The position numbers and the translations under genes were made by a program. From Hyphomonadaceae bacterium (lineage in GTDB: Bacteria; Pseudomonadota; Alphaproteobacteria; Caulobacterales; Hyphomonadaceae): a stretch of 6,378 nucleotides of DNA. The notes beneath the pieces are model-generated. The model was not told the origin of the DNA and did no database searches. It saw nothing but the letters and a program-made list of their open reading frames with translations. The stretch lies in the NCBI GenBank assembly GCA_030696545.1, contig JAUYSA010000418.1:1-6378 (forward strand). Reading direction: 5' to 3'. Positions 1-4,775 of this stretch are shown here, piece after piece (position 1 is the stretch's first letter; every line of letters begins with the position of its first letter).

Positions 1-1
1 G

Positions 2-214
2 GGCCAGCCGGATCTTACCGTCACGATCACGCCTGAAGGCGGGAAACTATGGGTGGAAGCCGCGCCGTTCGTTGCAAGACAGCGCTTCAACGTCGTCTCC
101 GAGACACAGGCCTTCGCGATCAACGGCCCCGTGCTCGGCTACACAACGGACAAGGATGGCAAACCGCAGTCGATCGAAGTCGCCCGCGGCATCTTCGCGA
201 TACGCAAGAGCTGA
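2..214 (+). CDS. C-terminal fragment of a cut-off protein, probably a serine-hydrolase-associated beta domain
   Basis: This reading frame is open from the left edge and ends at TGA 212-214, leaving 70 residues and no start codon. The visible part alternates short beta-like segments with turns: LTVTITPEGGKLWVEA, then a segment containing SETQAF, then a GYTTDKDGKPQSIEVARG stretch. This pattern resembles the C-terminal lipocalin-like or DUF3471-type domain that follows the catalytic domain in many beta-lactamase-family serine hydrolases and some peptidases. There the F...SET..F and D..GK motifs are common. That assignment rests on memory of the family pattern; no catalytic residue is visible. 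The stop is only three bases before the next start, and a weak Shine-Dalgarno AAGAG (206-210) for the next gene lies inside this one. The two are therefore probably translated from one message. Confidence 0.6.
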   Translation, partial: GQPDLTVTITPEGGKLWVEAAPFVARQRFNVVSETQAFAINGPVLGYTTDKDGKPQSIEVARGIFAIRKS

Positions 215-217
215 CGC

Positions 218-658
218 ATGACCTTCACCATCCGCCCCCTCACCCACGCAGACCGCGCCGAGTGGGACCAGCTCTGGCAGGGCTACCTCACCTTCTACGA
301 AAGCACTGTCCCCGCCGAAGTCACCGACCTGACCTGGCGCCGCATCCTCGATCCCGAAGCCCCCATCCACGCCTTCTGCGCATCAACGCCAGACGGCAAA
401 CTCCTCGGCATCGTCCACTATCTCTTCCACCCGGTCACATGGGCGGCGGGCCCCCGCTGCTACCTCGAAGACCTCTTCACCAGCCCCGACGCTCGCGGCA
501 AAGGCGTCGGCCGCGCCCTCATCGAAGCCGTCTATGCCGCCGCCGACCAACGCGGCGCCGACCAGGTCTATTGGCTGACTCAAGAGTTCAACGCCACCGC
601 CCGCAAACTCTACGACCAGGTCGCCAAAGCCACGCCCTTCATCAAGTACCGGCGTTAG
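218..658 (+). CDS. GNAT-family N-acetyltransferase
   Basis: A 146-residue protein, the normal size of a single GNAT domain, which transfers an acetyl group from acetyl-CoA to an amine. Residues 1-12 (MTFTIRPLTHAD) form the usual first strand. The acetyl-CoA pyrophosphate-binding motif A is clear at residues 83-101: LEDLFTSPDARGKGVGRAL, with the R/Q-x-x-G-x-G/A core at R93-G-K-G-V-G98. The next helix (ALIEAVYAAADQRGADQVYW) and the N-A-T-A-R-K-L-Y-D motif B follow, where the Tyr is the usual general-acid position. The protein ends just after this, which is typical of small cytoplasmic GNATs. The substrate cannot be read from sequence; small molecules, peptides and ribosomal protein N-termini are all possible. 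The ATG at 218 is preferred because the motif starts right after it and AAGAG lies seven bases upstream. It sits three bases after the previous stop. Confidence 0.93.
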   Translation: MTFTIRPLTHADRAEWDQLWQGYLTFYESTVPAEVTDLTWRRILDPEAPIHAFCASTPDGKLLGIVHYLFHPVTWAAGPRCYLEDLFTSPDARGKGVGRALIEAVYAAADQRGADQVYWLTQEFNATARKLYDQVAKATPFIKYRR

Positions 659-668
659 CACTCAAAAA

Positions 669-787
669 GCGCGCGCAGCGCCCGTAATTTTCTTCCCCCG
701 CGCAGCGGGGGAAGTGGATCGGCGCGCAGCGCCGAGACGTAGGGGGCAAGCCCCTACCGCGTCCTCTCCCGCTCGGCCTCGGAGAGG
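669..787. repeat. cluster of intergenic palindromic (REP-like) hairpins
   Basis: Four perfect inverted repeats lie nearly end to end. Their stems are 692-701/705-714 (10 bp, loop GCA), 719-725/729-735 (7 bp, loop GCA), 739-745/751-757 (7 bp, loop GCAAG) and 763-769/781-787 (7 bp, 11-base loop). A smaller stem, 671-674/678-681, also has a GCA loop. The 12-mer GCGCGCAGCGCC occurs at 671-682 and again at 722-733. None of the stems is followed by a T-run on either strand, so they do not look like simple intrinsic terminators. They resemble the dispersed palindromic elements common in alphaproteobacterial intergenic DNA. Whether this copy is repeated elsewhere in the genome cannot be seen here. 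It may also stabilise the 3' end of the acetyltransferase message. Confidence 0.75.
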
Positions 788-800
788 AAAACTTTAGCGC

Positions 801-900
801 CGTCATTCCGGACACGCGCAAAGCGCGTGAGCCGGAACCCAGGAGCCAAGCCAAACGCTCCTGGCTTCCCGCTCTACGCTTCCCTTCGGCGGGAATGACG
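801..900. repeat. 100-bp compound palindromic repeat (CGTCATTCC type)
   Basis: The element is bounded by perfect 9-bp inverted ends, CGTCATTCC (801-809) and GGAATGACG (892-900). Three further hairpins lie inside. The first has the stem 813-819/823-829 (CACGCGC, AAA loop, GCGCGTG), extended by TTCCGG 806-811 pairing with CCGGAA 832-837. The second is 839-846/857-864 (CCAGGAGC with GCTCCTGG). The third is 867-872/889-894 (TCCCGC with GCGGGA). The inner and outer pairings compete for 806-809 and 892-894. The element can therefore fold either as a long outer stem or as a cloverleaf-like shape closed by CGTCA/TGACG. Such CGTCATTCC-bounded elements are familiar in intergenic DNA of Alphaproteobacteria. 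There is no transposase and I see no target-site duplication. Confidence 0.75.
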
Positions 901-914
901 ATCAAAGGCGACTA

Positions 915-944
915 ACGTCATCCTCGCGCCCCGAAGGATGACGT
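915..944. repeat. perfect 10-bp inverted repeat (CGTCATCCT type)
   Basis: ACGTCATCCT (915-924) and AGGATGACGT (935-944) are exact reverse complements around a 10-base loop. No T-run follows on either strand. It begins 15 bases after the CGTCATTCC element and has related ends, so it may be a shortened relative. The sequence from 945 to 1091 holds no clear gene, promoter or strong hairpin. The only thing seen there is a minor stem, CCAGC/GCTGG at 1026-1030/1036-1040. Confidence 0.7.
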
Positions 945-1091
945 GGCGACTTGCGCTCCATCCCCCAATCTCGCCCATCGCGCTGTAGGACAGCCATCCC
1001 CACACCCCAACAGATTCAACGCACTCCAGCTATCTGCTGGGGGACGGACGTACTCACCACCCCACCACCCATCTGACCCAACACAATACTC

Positions 1092-1112
1092 CGGTCATGA
1101 AACGCATGACCG
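1092..1112 (+). promoter_or_regulatory. inverted repeat enclosing the start codon of the hypothetical gene
   Basis: CGGTCATG (1092-1099) and CATGACCG (1105-1112) form a perfect 8-bp stem with the 5-base loop AAACG. The ATG at 1097 is in the left arm and the in-frame ATG at 1106 is in the right arm, so both would be paired in the RNA. No purine-rich Shine-Dalgarno is visible before either ATG. It could be an RNA switch, a protein-binding operator or a chance palindrome. The symmetry is directly visible; any regulatory role is inference. Confidence 0.45.
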
Positions 1113-1963
1113 ATCCCATGTCGGCGCCGCCATGGCCGCCGACAACGCTCTCGATCCCTGACCTATGGACACGCGCCAAGGCGATGTTCGGCGTGCTGAT
1201 GCGCGAGGTGAAATCCGTGGCCACACTCGCCCGCACCCGCCACCTCAGCCGCCGCCAGCGCACCGACATTCTCTGCCGCCTCGTCCCCGTCGAGAAGATC
1301 GTCCGTTCGCTCCTCGTCACCGAAGCGCTGATCTATCTGCTGATGACGCCAGAGGGCCGCAGGCTTCTGGCGAATACGCCAAAGATGCCGATGCCCGACG
1401 CGCCGCCGCCCGTCGGCGTGAAGAAGAACAGCCACAAGATCACCATCTCCATGCCCGGCTGGCAGACCATCGCCGCGCTGCAGCCGCGCATCGACCCGCG
1501 CATCGTCGCGCCCGAGCCGATCACGCCAGCGGAGCAGCCTGTGCCGGAAAACCTGTCGCGCCCCTTCCGCGTTCTCGGCTGGATCCATCCCCGGCCGGAA
1601 GAGCCACCCGAGAAGGAAAAGCCGCGCCGCAGATGGATAAGCACATTCGAAGACAGCAACTTCCCGCTGCCGCTGAAGGAACCGAAAAAGCTGCCGCCTC
1701 CGGCAGACCCGGAATTCGATTCATCCGCGCGCGAGATCGCCCGGCGCATCACTGCGCTTGAACGCGTGCTGGCCAATCGCGAGCCAGCCATCCGCCGCCT
1801 TGCGAAGTACATCGCCAGCCTGCCGCGCGACACGCTCAACCCGCCCAGCGCGTTCGAGATCGACACGCTCTGGTGGTGGCATGGCCGCCCCGAATATTTC
1901 AACGCGTGCAATATCAGCCGCCCCGCCGTGCGCGCCTTCAACAAGATTGAAGAACCCGGATAG
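1097..1963 (+). CDS. hypothetical protein, function not recognised
   Basis: A 288-residue frame ending at TAG 1961-1963; I do not recognise a family. Residues about 20-62 are basic and helical (LWTRAKAMFGVLMREVKSV, then RTRHLSRRQRTDIL). A hydrophobic stretch, VEKIVRSLLVTEALIYLLM, follows at about 65-83; it is probably a buried helix rather than a membrane span, because it carries charges. The middle (about 93-210) is rich in proline and charge, with PEEPPEKEKPRRR and KEPKKLPPPADPE, and is likely disordered. A C-terminal part with helices (SSAREIARRITALERVLANREPAIRRLAKYI) and WWWHGRPEYF follows. No signal peptide is seen. GC-rich third positions support coding in this frame over the overlapping antisense frames. 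Starts at 1097, 1106 and 1118 are all possible and none has a good Shine-Dalgarno. The gene is 175 bp upstream of the AHL synthase on the same strand, which may or may not reflect shared regulation. Confidence 0.72.
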   Translation: MKRMTDPMSAPPWPPTTLSIPDLWTRAKAMFGVLMREVKSVATLARTRHLSRRQRTDILCRLVPVEKIVRSLLVTEALIYLLMTPEGRRLLANTPKMPMPDAPPPVGVKKNSHKITISMPGWQTIAALQPRIDPRIVAPEPITPAEQPVPENLSRPFRVLGWIHPRPEEPPEKEKPRRRWISTFEDSNFPLPLKEPKKLPPPADPEFDSSAREIARRITALERVLANREPAIRRLAKYIASLPRDTLNPPSAFEIDTLWWWHGRPEYFNACNISRPAVRAFNKIEEPG

Positions 1964-1988
1964 ACGCCCACCACAGCAATCCGCAAAA

Positions 1989-2006
1989 CCCGCAGCCACC
2001 TGCGGG
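1989..2006. other. hairpin downstream of the hypothetical gene
   Basis: CCCGCAG (1989-1995) and CTGCGGG (2000-2006) form a perfect 7-bp stem with a 4-base loop, 25 bases after the stop at 1963. On the plus strand it is followed by ATTACAGG, not a T-run, so it would be a weak terminator at best. On the minus strand it is followed by TTTTGCGG, but no minus-strand gene leads into it. The same stretch contains a lux-box-like dyad, CCTG-N8-CAGG (1999-2014). Confidence 0.4.
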
Positions 2007-2053
2007 ATTACAGGCGCGCGCGCTCGTACGGCCACCCATGACACAACCTTGGG

Positions 2054-2082
2054 TTGCCCAGCCGCGAAACCCTACGCATATT
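2054..2082 (+). promoter_or_regulatory. possible sigma-70-type promoter for the AHL synthase
   Basis: TTGCCC (2054-2059) and CATATT (2077-2082) are separated by 17 bases and match the -35 and -10 consensus at 4 of 6 positions each. Transcription would begin near 2089, giving a leader of about 50 bases that contains the hairpin at 2101-2118. This is the best-spaced pair I found between 1964 and 2138, but such matches arise by chance. Confidence 0.3.
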
Positions 2083-2100
2083 GCCCACAGGCCATGTCCA

Positions 2101-2118
2101 CAGCGGGAATCCCCGCTG
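2101..2118 (+). promoter_or_regulatory. perfect 18-bp dyad just upstream of the AHL synthase start
   Basis: CAGCGGG (2101-2107) and CCCGCTG (2112-2118) are exact inverted repeats around AATC, ending 20 bases before the ATG at 2139. The 18-bp length is that of a TraR-type tra box, but the half-site does not resemble the known tra or lux box consensus. Its place close to the ribosome-binding region equally suits an RNA hairpin that influences translation. It lies inside the coding sequence if the alternative start at 2094 is used. Confidence 0.4.
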
Positions 2119-2138
2119 GGCCGGTTGGGGAAACTGCA

Positions 2139-3041
2139 ATGATTCACGTCGTCTCGCTGGCGAACCAGCACTTCTATGGCTCTCAGCTCGACCAGATGTT
2201 CCGGATGCGCCACGCCTTCTACATCGAAGGCCATGGCTGGTCCGGCCTTACCTCGCGCGATGGCAAGGAGACCGACGAGTTCGACGACGAACACGCCGTC
2301 TATCTCATGAGCATCGATCCGTTCGGAGACGTCGCCGCCTCGGTCCGCCTCAACCCCACCACCCAGCCGACCCTGCTCAGGAAGTTCGCCGACTGGTCAG
2401 ACGAGAAACTTCCCGAACTCGAAAACGTCTGGGACATCTCCCGCTGGATCGCAGCGCCACAGCATCGCCGCGCCGCCAATCCGCGCTGGCCGTCGAATCA
2501 TCAGCGCGAACTGATGATCGGCATTCTCGAATTCTGCCTCTCGCGCGGGCTCACCCATCTCACCATGCTGGCCGAACATCGCCTGGCCGAACGCATCGCC
2601 AGCTATGGCTGGCCCCTCCGCTTCCTCGGCGCACCCCGCGACTACGAAGGCGGCAAGGGCACAGCCGTCGCTGCCGAAATCGAAGTCGGCCAGCACGTCC
2701 TCGCCCATACGCGCGCCAGGACCGGAGTTTCAAACCGTATGCTTGTCGAGATCGACCCAAACAGCATCGCCCCCACCGGCCCCACCCTCGCCCGCGTCTC
2801 AGCCTCGGAAGATCTGCGCGAAATCACGGCCGCCATTCCTCCGGCGCAACTCCGCGCGCTCATCCGCGCCCTCAGCCAGAACCTCGCTGGCGGCGACCGG
2901 CCCCGCACCATCGAACTCGTCGGCGCCATCAACCGCTTGCTCGAAGCAGCGGGACTGAGCTTGGAGGCGGAGGACTCGTCGATTCAGGCAACTGGAAGCG
3001 CATCGAAATTGAGAGTCGGTCCCGCCACCGCAGCCCGATAG
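2139..3041 (+). CDS. luxI: LuxI-family acyl-homoserine-lactone synthase with extended C-terminus
   Basis: This cytoplasmic enzyme joins S-adenosylmethionine to an acyl chain to make a quorum-sensing acyl-homoserine lactone. The family signature is clear in order: FRMRHAFY (R24), W34, KETDEFDDE (E44, D46, F48, D49), ASVRLNPT (R70), RKFADW (F83) and VWDISRW (R102). The essential LuxI positions R25, E44, D46, D49 and R70 are all represented. Two usual residues differ conservatively: Y28 where Phe is common, and D99 where Glu is usual in W-E-x-S-R. The protein has 300 residues, against about 190-220 for typical LuxI proteins. Beyond about residue 205 comes an extension, probably helical (SEDLREITAAIPPAQLRALI, then TIELVGAINRLLEAAG), ending in a Ser/Thr/Ala-rich tail. 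The ATG at 2139 is chosen because it puts R24 and D46 at family positions and GGGG (2127-2130) lies upstream; an in-frame ATG at 2094 would add 15 residues. No LuxR gene is in the window. The acyl chain cannot be predicted. Confidence 0.9.
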   Translation: MIHVVSLANQHFYGSQLDQMFRMRHAFYIEGHGWSGLTSRDGKETDEFDDEHAVYLMSIDPFGDVAASVRLNPTTQPTLLRKFADWSDEKLPELENVWDISRWIAAPQHRRAANPRWPSNHQRELMIGILEFCLSRGLTHLTMLAEHRLAERIASYGWPLRFLGAPRDYEGGKGTAVAAEIEVGQHVLAHTRARTGVSNRMLVEIDPNSIAPTGPTLARVSASEDLREITAAIPPAQLRALIRALSQNLAGGDRPRTIELVGAINRLLEAAGLSLEAEDSSIQATGSASKLRVGPATAAR

Positions 3042-3042
3042 C

Positions 3043-3085
3043 CCTCATCCTGAGGAGGCGCGCGGCGCCGTCTCGAAAGACGAGG
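3043..3085. repeat. intergenic palindromic repeat (CCTCATCCTGAGGA type)
   Basis: It starts two bases after the synthase stop. CCTC at the left end pairs with GAGG at the right, and the core GGCGC (3057-3061) pairs with GCGCC (3065-3069). It matches the CCTCATCCTGAGG...TCTCGAA..GACGAGG pattern of dispersed palindromes that I recall from many alphaproteobacterial genomes. It may act as a 3' stabiliser of the synthase message. Copies elsewhere cannot be checked here. Confidence 0.65.
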
Positions 3086-3116
3086 GCGTACAAACCAGCC
3101 GCCCCATCACCTCACC

Positions 3117-3152
3117 CCAAAACGGAAACAGCCCGGTCTTTCGACCGGGCTG
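3117..3152 (-). terminator. intrinsic terminator of the OmpA-family gene
   Basis: CAGCCCGGTC (3129-3138) and GACCGGGCTG (3143-3152) form a perfect 10-bp GC-rich stem. Read on the minus strand the loop is GAAA, a stable GNRA tetraloop, and the stem is followed by TTTCCGTTTT, an interrupted U-tract. It begins 28 bases past the porin stop codon. It may also stop read-through from the convergent AHL synthase, although no T-run follows on the plus strand. Confidence 0.85.
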
Positions 3153-3180
3153 CTCCTCAGTTCATAACGATAGACCGAGA

Positions 3181-4335
3181 TTAACGGCCGATCGTGATCT
3201 GCACTTCCGCACGGCGGTTCAGAGGCTCGCGAGCGCCATCCGGACGGGCTTCAGCCGGGTCGGATTCGCCACGTGCTTCGGTCTTGATCGCTGCGGCGGA
3301 GACGCCGGCAGCAACAAGAGCTTCCTTCACAACATCCGCACGGCGAGCCGAGAGTTTGTCGTTGTAGGCAGCGCCACCCGACGAGTCGGTGTGACCTTCA
3401 ACGCCCGTAAGCGTGATCGAGCAACCGCCGGTCTTCGCACGCGAAACAGCGGCGTTGATCGTGTCGCGGTTGACCGAAGTGAGGTCAGAGCGATCCCACT
3501 CGAAGTAAACCACGAACGGAGCCGGCTGCGACGTGCAAGCCTGAGCAGCCTGTGTCTCCGTGGAAGGAGGCGGAGGCGGCGGAGGAGGCGGCGGCGGAGG
3601 CGGGGGCGGAGGAGGCGGCGGGGGCGGCGGCGGCGGAGCCGGCGGCGGCGGAGCAGCGAACTGCCAACGCAGGCCAGCGCTGATCGCGTGTTCGTCCCAA
3701 CGGCTGTCATAGTCGCCGTCGACGCCAACGTAGGAGAGATCTTCAGCCGACGTGTAGGTGTAGCCGATATCGACCGTCATCTGCTCGGACAGCTTGATGC
3801 CGAAACCGGCAAGAGCGTTCCAGGCGAAGGAGTGGTCGGTGTCGTCGAAGCCGTTGGCTTGAGCGCCACCCGGGGTCGCGTAGAGCGACGAGATCCGAGA
3901 GTCGACACGAGCAGCGCCGACGCCGACGCCGAGATACGGCACGATGCTGGAGCCGAAGTTGAAGTCCTTGATCGCGTTGACCATCAGGTTGGTCACGCGA
4001 GTCGAACCGGAGCCCAGCGGGCCAACAGTTCCAGCCGGCTGCACGCCGATGAAGCTGTCCGGAACGTCCATTTCACTGTTGCGGTGGCTTATTACGCCTT
4101 CGAGACGGAAAGCCTCAAATCCATAACCAAGGCCGAGCCCATATACCGGGTCGACTTTCGGCGAAGAACGAACATCGATCTGGCCGTTGTTGCCAGAGGC
4201 AGCATCGACGTCTTGAATGCCATCAACGACTGCGCCGATCTTGCCGATACCATACCAGCCTTCTTGAGCATGCGCAGTTGCGCCTGCAGTCACCATAGTG
4301 GCGGCCGCTGTGGCGCACAAAAGTGCTTTTTTCAT
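3181..4335 (-). CDS. OmpA-family outer-membrane protein with polyproline linker
   Basis: A 384-residue outer-membrane protein that ties the outer membrane to peptidoglycan. Residues 1-23 are a Sec signal peptide (MKKALLCATAAATMVTAGATAHA) with likely cleavage AHA|QE. Residues about 24-228 show alternating aromatic and glycine-rich strands (GWYGIGKIGAVV, VYGLGLGYGF, PYLGVGVGAARV, ending GLRWQF), an OmpA-like eight-stranded barrel. Residues 229-257 are PPPPA followed by 24 consecutive prolines. Residues 258-384 are the OmpA C-terminal peptidoglycan-binding domain: FVVYFEWDRSDLT, then VEGHTDSSG, YNDKLSARRADVV and NRRAEVQI. D317 (in GHTD) and R332 (in S-x-x-R-A) occupy the positions that bind diaminopimelate in the family. 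C267 and C305 could form a disulfide. The ATG at 4335 is chosen over the upstream one at 4410 because it begins the signal peptide and has AAGGGGA (4341-4347) in front. The gene is monocistronic, convergent with the AHL synthase and divergent from the monooxygenase. Confidence 0.95.
   Translation of the reverse strand: MKKALLCATAAATMVTAGATAHAQEGWYGIGKIGAVVDGIQDVDAASGNNGQIDVRSSPKVDPVYGLGLGYGFEAFRLEGVISHRNSEMDVPDSFIGVQPAGTVGPLGSGSTRVTNLMVNAIKDFNFGSSIVPYLGVGVGAARVDSRISSLYATPGGAQANGFDDTDHSFAWNALAGFGIKLSEQMTVDIGYTYTSAEDLSYVGVDGDYDSRWDEHAISAGLRWQFAAPPPPAPPPPPPPPPPPPPPPPPPPPPPPPSTETQAAQACTSQPAPFVVYFEWDRSDLTSVNRDTINAAVSRAKTGGCSITLTGVEGHTDSSGGAAYNDKLSARRADVVKEALVAAGVSAAAIKTEARGESDPAEARPDGAREPLNRRAEVQITIGR
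3565..3651 (-). repeat. CCN/NGG triplet tract encoding 24 consecutive prolines
   Basis: Twenty-nine codons encode PPPP-A-P24 with mixed CCG, CCT and CCC codons. The mixture suggests that selection maintains the peptide, rather than recent slippage of one pure triplet. On the plus strand this is an 87-base run of NGG triplets with many GG and GGGGG clusters, so G-quadruplex formation is possible on that strand. Confidence 0.9.
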
Positions 4336-4340
4336 TACGA

Positions 4341-4388
4341 TCCCCTTGTCCAAAGGTATTCCCCGGTGTCCGGAGACCGGCACCGGGG
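4341..4388 (-). promoter_or_regulatory. ribosome-binding site and 5'-leader stem-loop of the OmpA-family gene
   Basis: On the minus strand the Shine-Dalgarno AAGGGGA (4347-4341) lies just upstream of the ATG. Before it lies a strong hairpin. CCCCGGTG at 4361-4368 pairs with CACCGGGG at 4381-4388, and CCGG 4370-4373 pairs with CCGG 4377-4380 across a 3-base loop. That makes 12 base pairs with a single bulged base at 4369. E. coli ompA mRNA is known to be stabilised by a 5'-UTR stem-loop; a similar role here is inference. Further upstream lies an A8 tract (minus strand; T8 at 4431-4438) that could be an UP-like element, but I cannot place a convincing -35/-10 pair. Confidence 0.55.
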
Positions 4389-4512
4389 CATAAACGCGGT
4401 CGCCCCGCATCTGATCCCCGCGTTACACGCTTTTTTTTGGGTTGCCCACCCGAACCGCCCCTCGAAGAGCCGATAACCATGCTTTTAGGGAGGCGCCGGG
4501 GTACTTAAGCAA

Positions 4513-4536
4513 CATGATTTCCTGTTTGCAATCATG
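4513..4536. promoter_or_regulatory. inverted repeat in the divergent intergenic region, possible operator
   Basis: CATGATT (4513-4519) and AATCATG (4530-4536) are exact 7-bp inverted arms with a 10-base spacer, a spacing that could suit a dimeric repressor or LysR/TetR-type regulator. It lies in the gene-free stretch 4389-4775. That stretch also holds the T8 tract at 4431-4438, a GCAATTGC palindrome at 4556-4563 and a lone TTGACC at 4644-4649 without a good -10. The rest shows nothing I can name. No regulator gene is in the window. Confidence 0.3.
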
Positions 4537-4775
4537 CGGGCGGGCAAAATCGATCGCAATTGCCGAAAGGACTTGGTCAGCAGGCGGATTTTCTGATTCG
4601 ATACGGCCCCGGCGCGATTCCCGTCGTTATACAGGGCTATCTCTTGACCCCTCGCCTTCCGCTCGGGCGCCCCGGCCAGCCCTTGTTCGGGGCGACCACG
4701 TTCCGCAACGGCTACCGATTGCGGTTCAATAAAATGGCAATACCGTCTGACCGAGGGTTTGGAGAATATACGGGC

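Noticed and set aside
692..714. Hairpin considered as an intrinsic terminator of the acetyltransferase gene
   Set aside because: It is followed by GTGGATC rather than a T-run and belongs to a chain of similar palindromes.
801..900. Cloverleaf-like fold considered as a tRNA
   Set aside because: There is no T-loop GTTCRAN motif, no anticodon arm of the right size and no acceptor end. It fits a palindromic repeat instead.
1333..1986. 217-residue minus-strand frame opposite the hypothetical gene
   Set aside because: It is serine/arginine/glycine-rich, typical of an antisense shadow. The plus frame has more natural composition and helices, though neither frame has a recognised family.
1758..2138. 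Upstream extension of the AHL synthase frame (127 residues)
   Set aside because: It overlaps the better-supported hypothetical gene in another frame, is low-complexity in composition, and would displace the LuxI N-terminal residues from their normal positions.
4336..4410. 25-residue N-terminal extension of the OmpA-family protein
   Set aside because: A clear signal peptide and Shine-Dalgarno define the start at 4335, and the leader hairpin occupies this stretch.
4431..4438. T8 tract considered as a plus-strand terminator
   Set aside because: No stable stem precedes it on the plus strand and no plus-strand gene leads into it.
3391..4476. Long plus-strand frame antisense to the porin gene
   Set aside because: It is arginine-rich shadow coding of the NGG tract and of GC-rich codons, with no recognisable domain.
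4560..4775. Upstream extension of the monooxygenase frame (72 extra residues)
   Set aside because: The FAD Rossmann strand begins six residues after the ATG at 4776, as in the family. The extension has no family resemblance and no Shine-Dalgarno at 4560, and the in-frame ATG at 4734 also lacks one.
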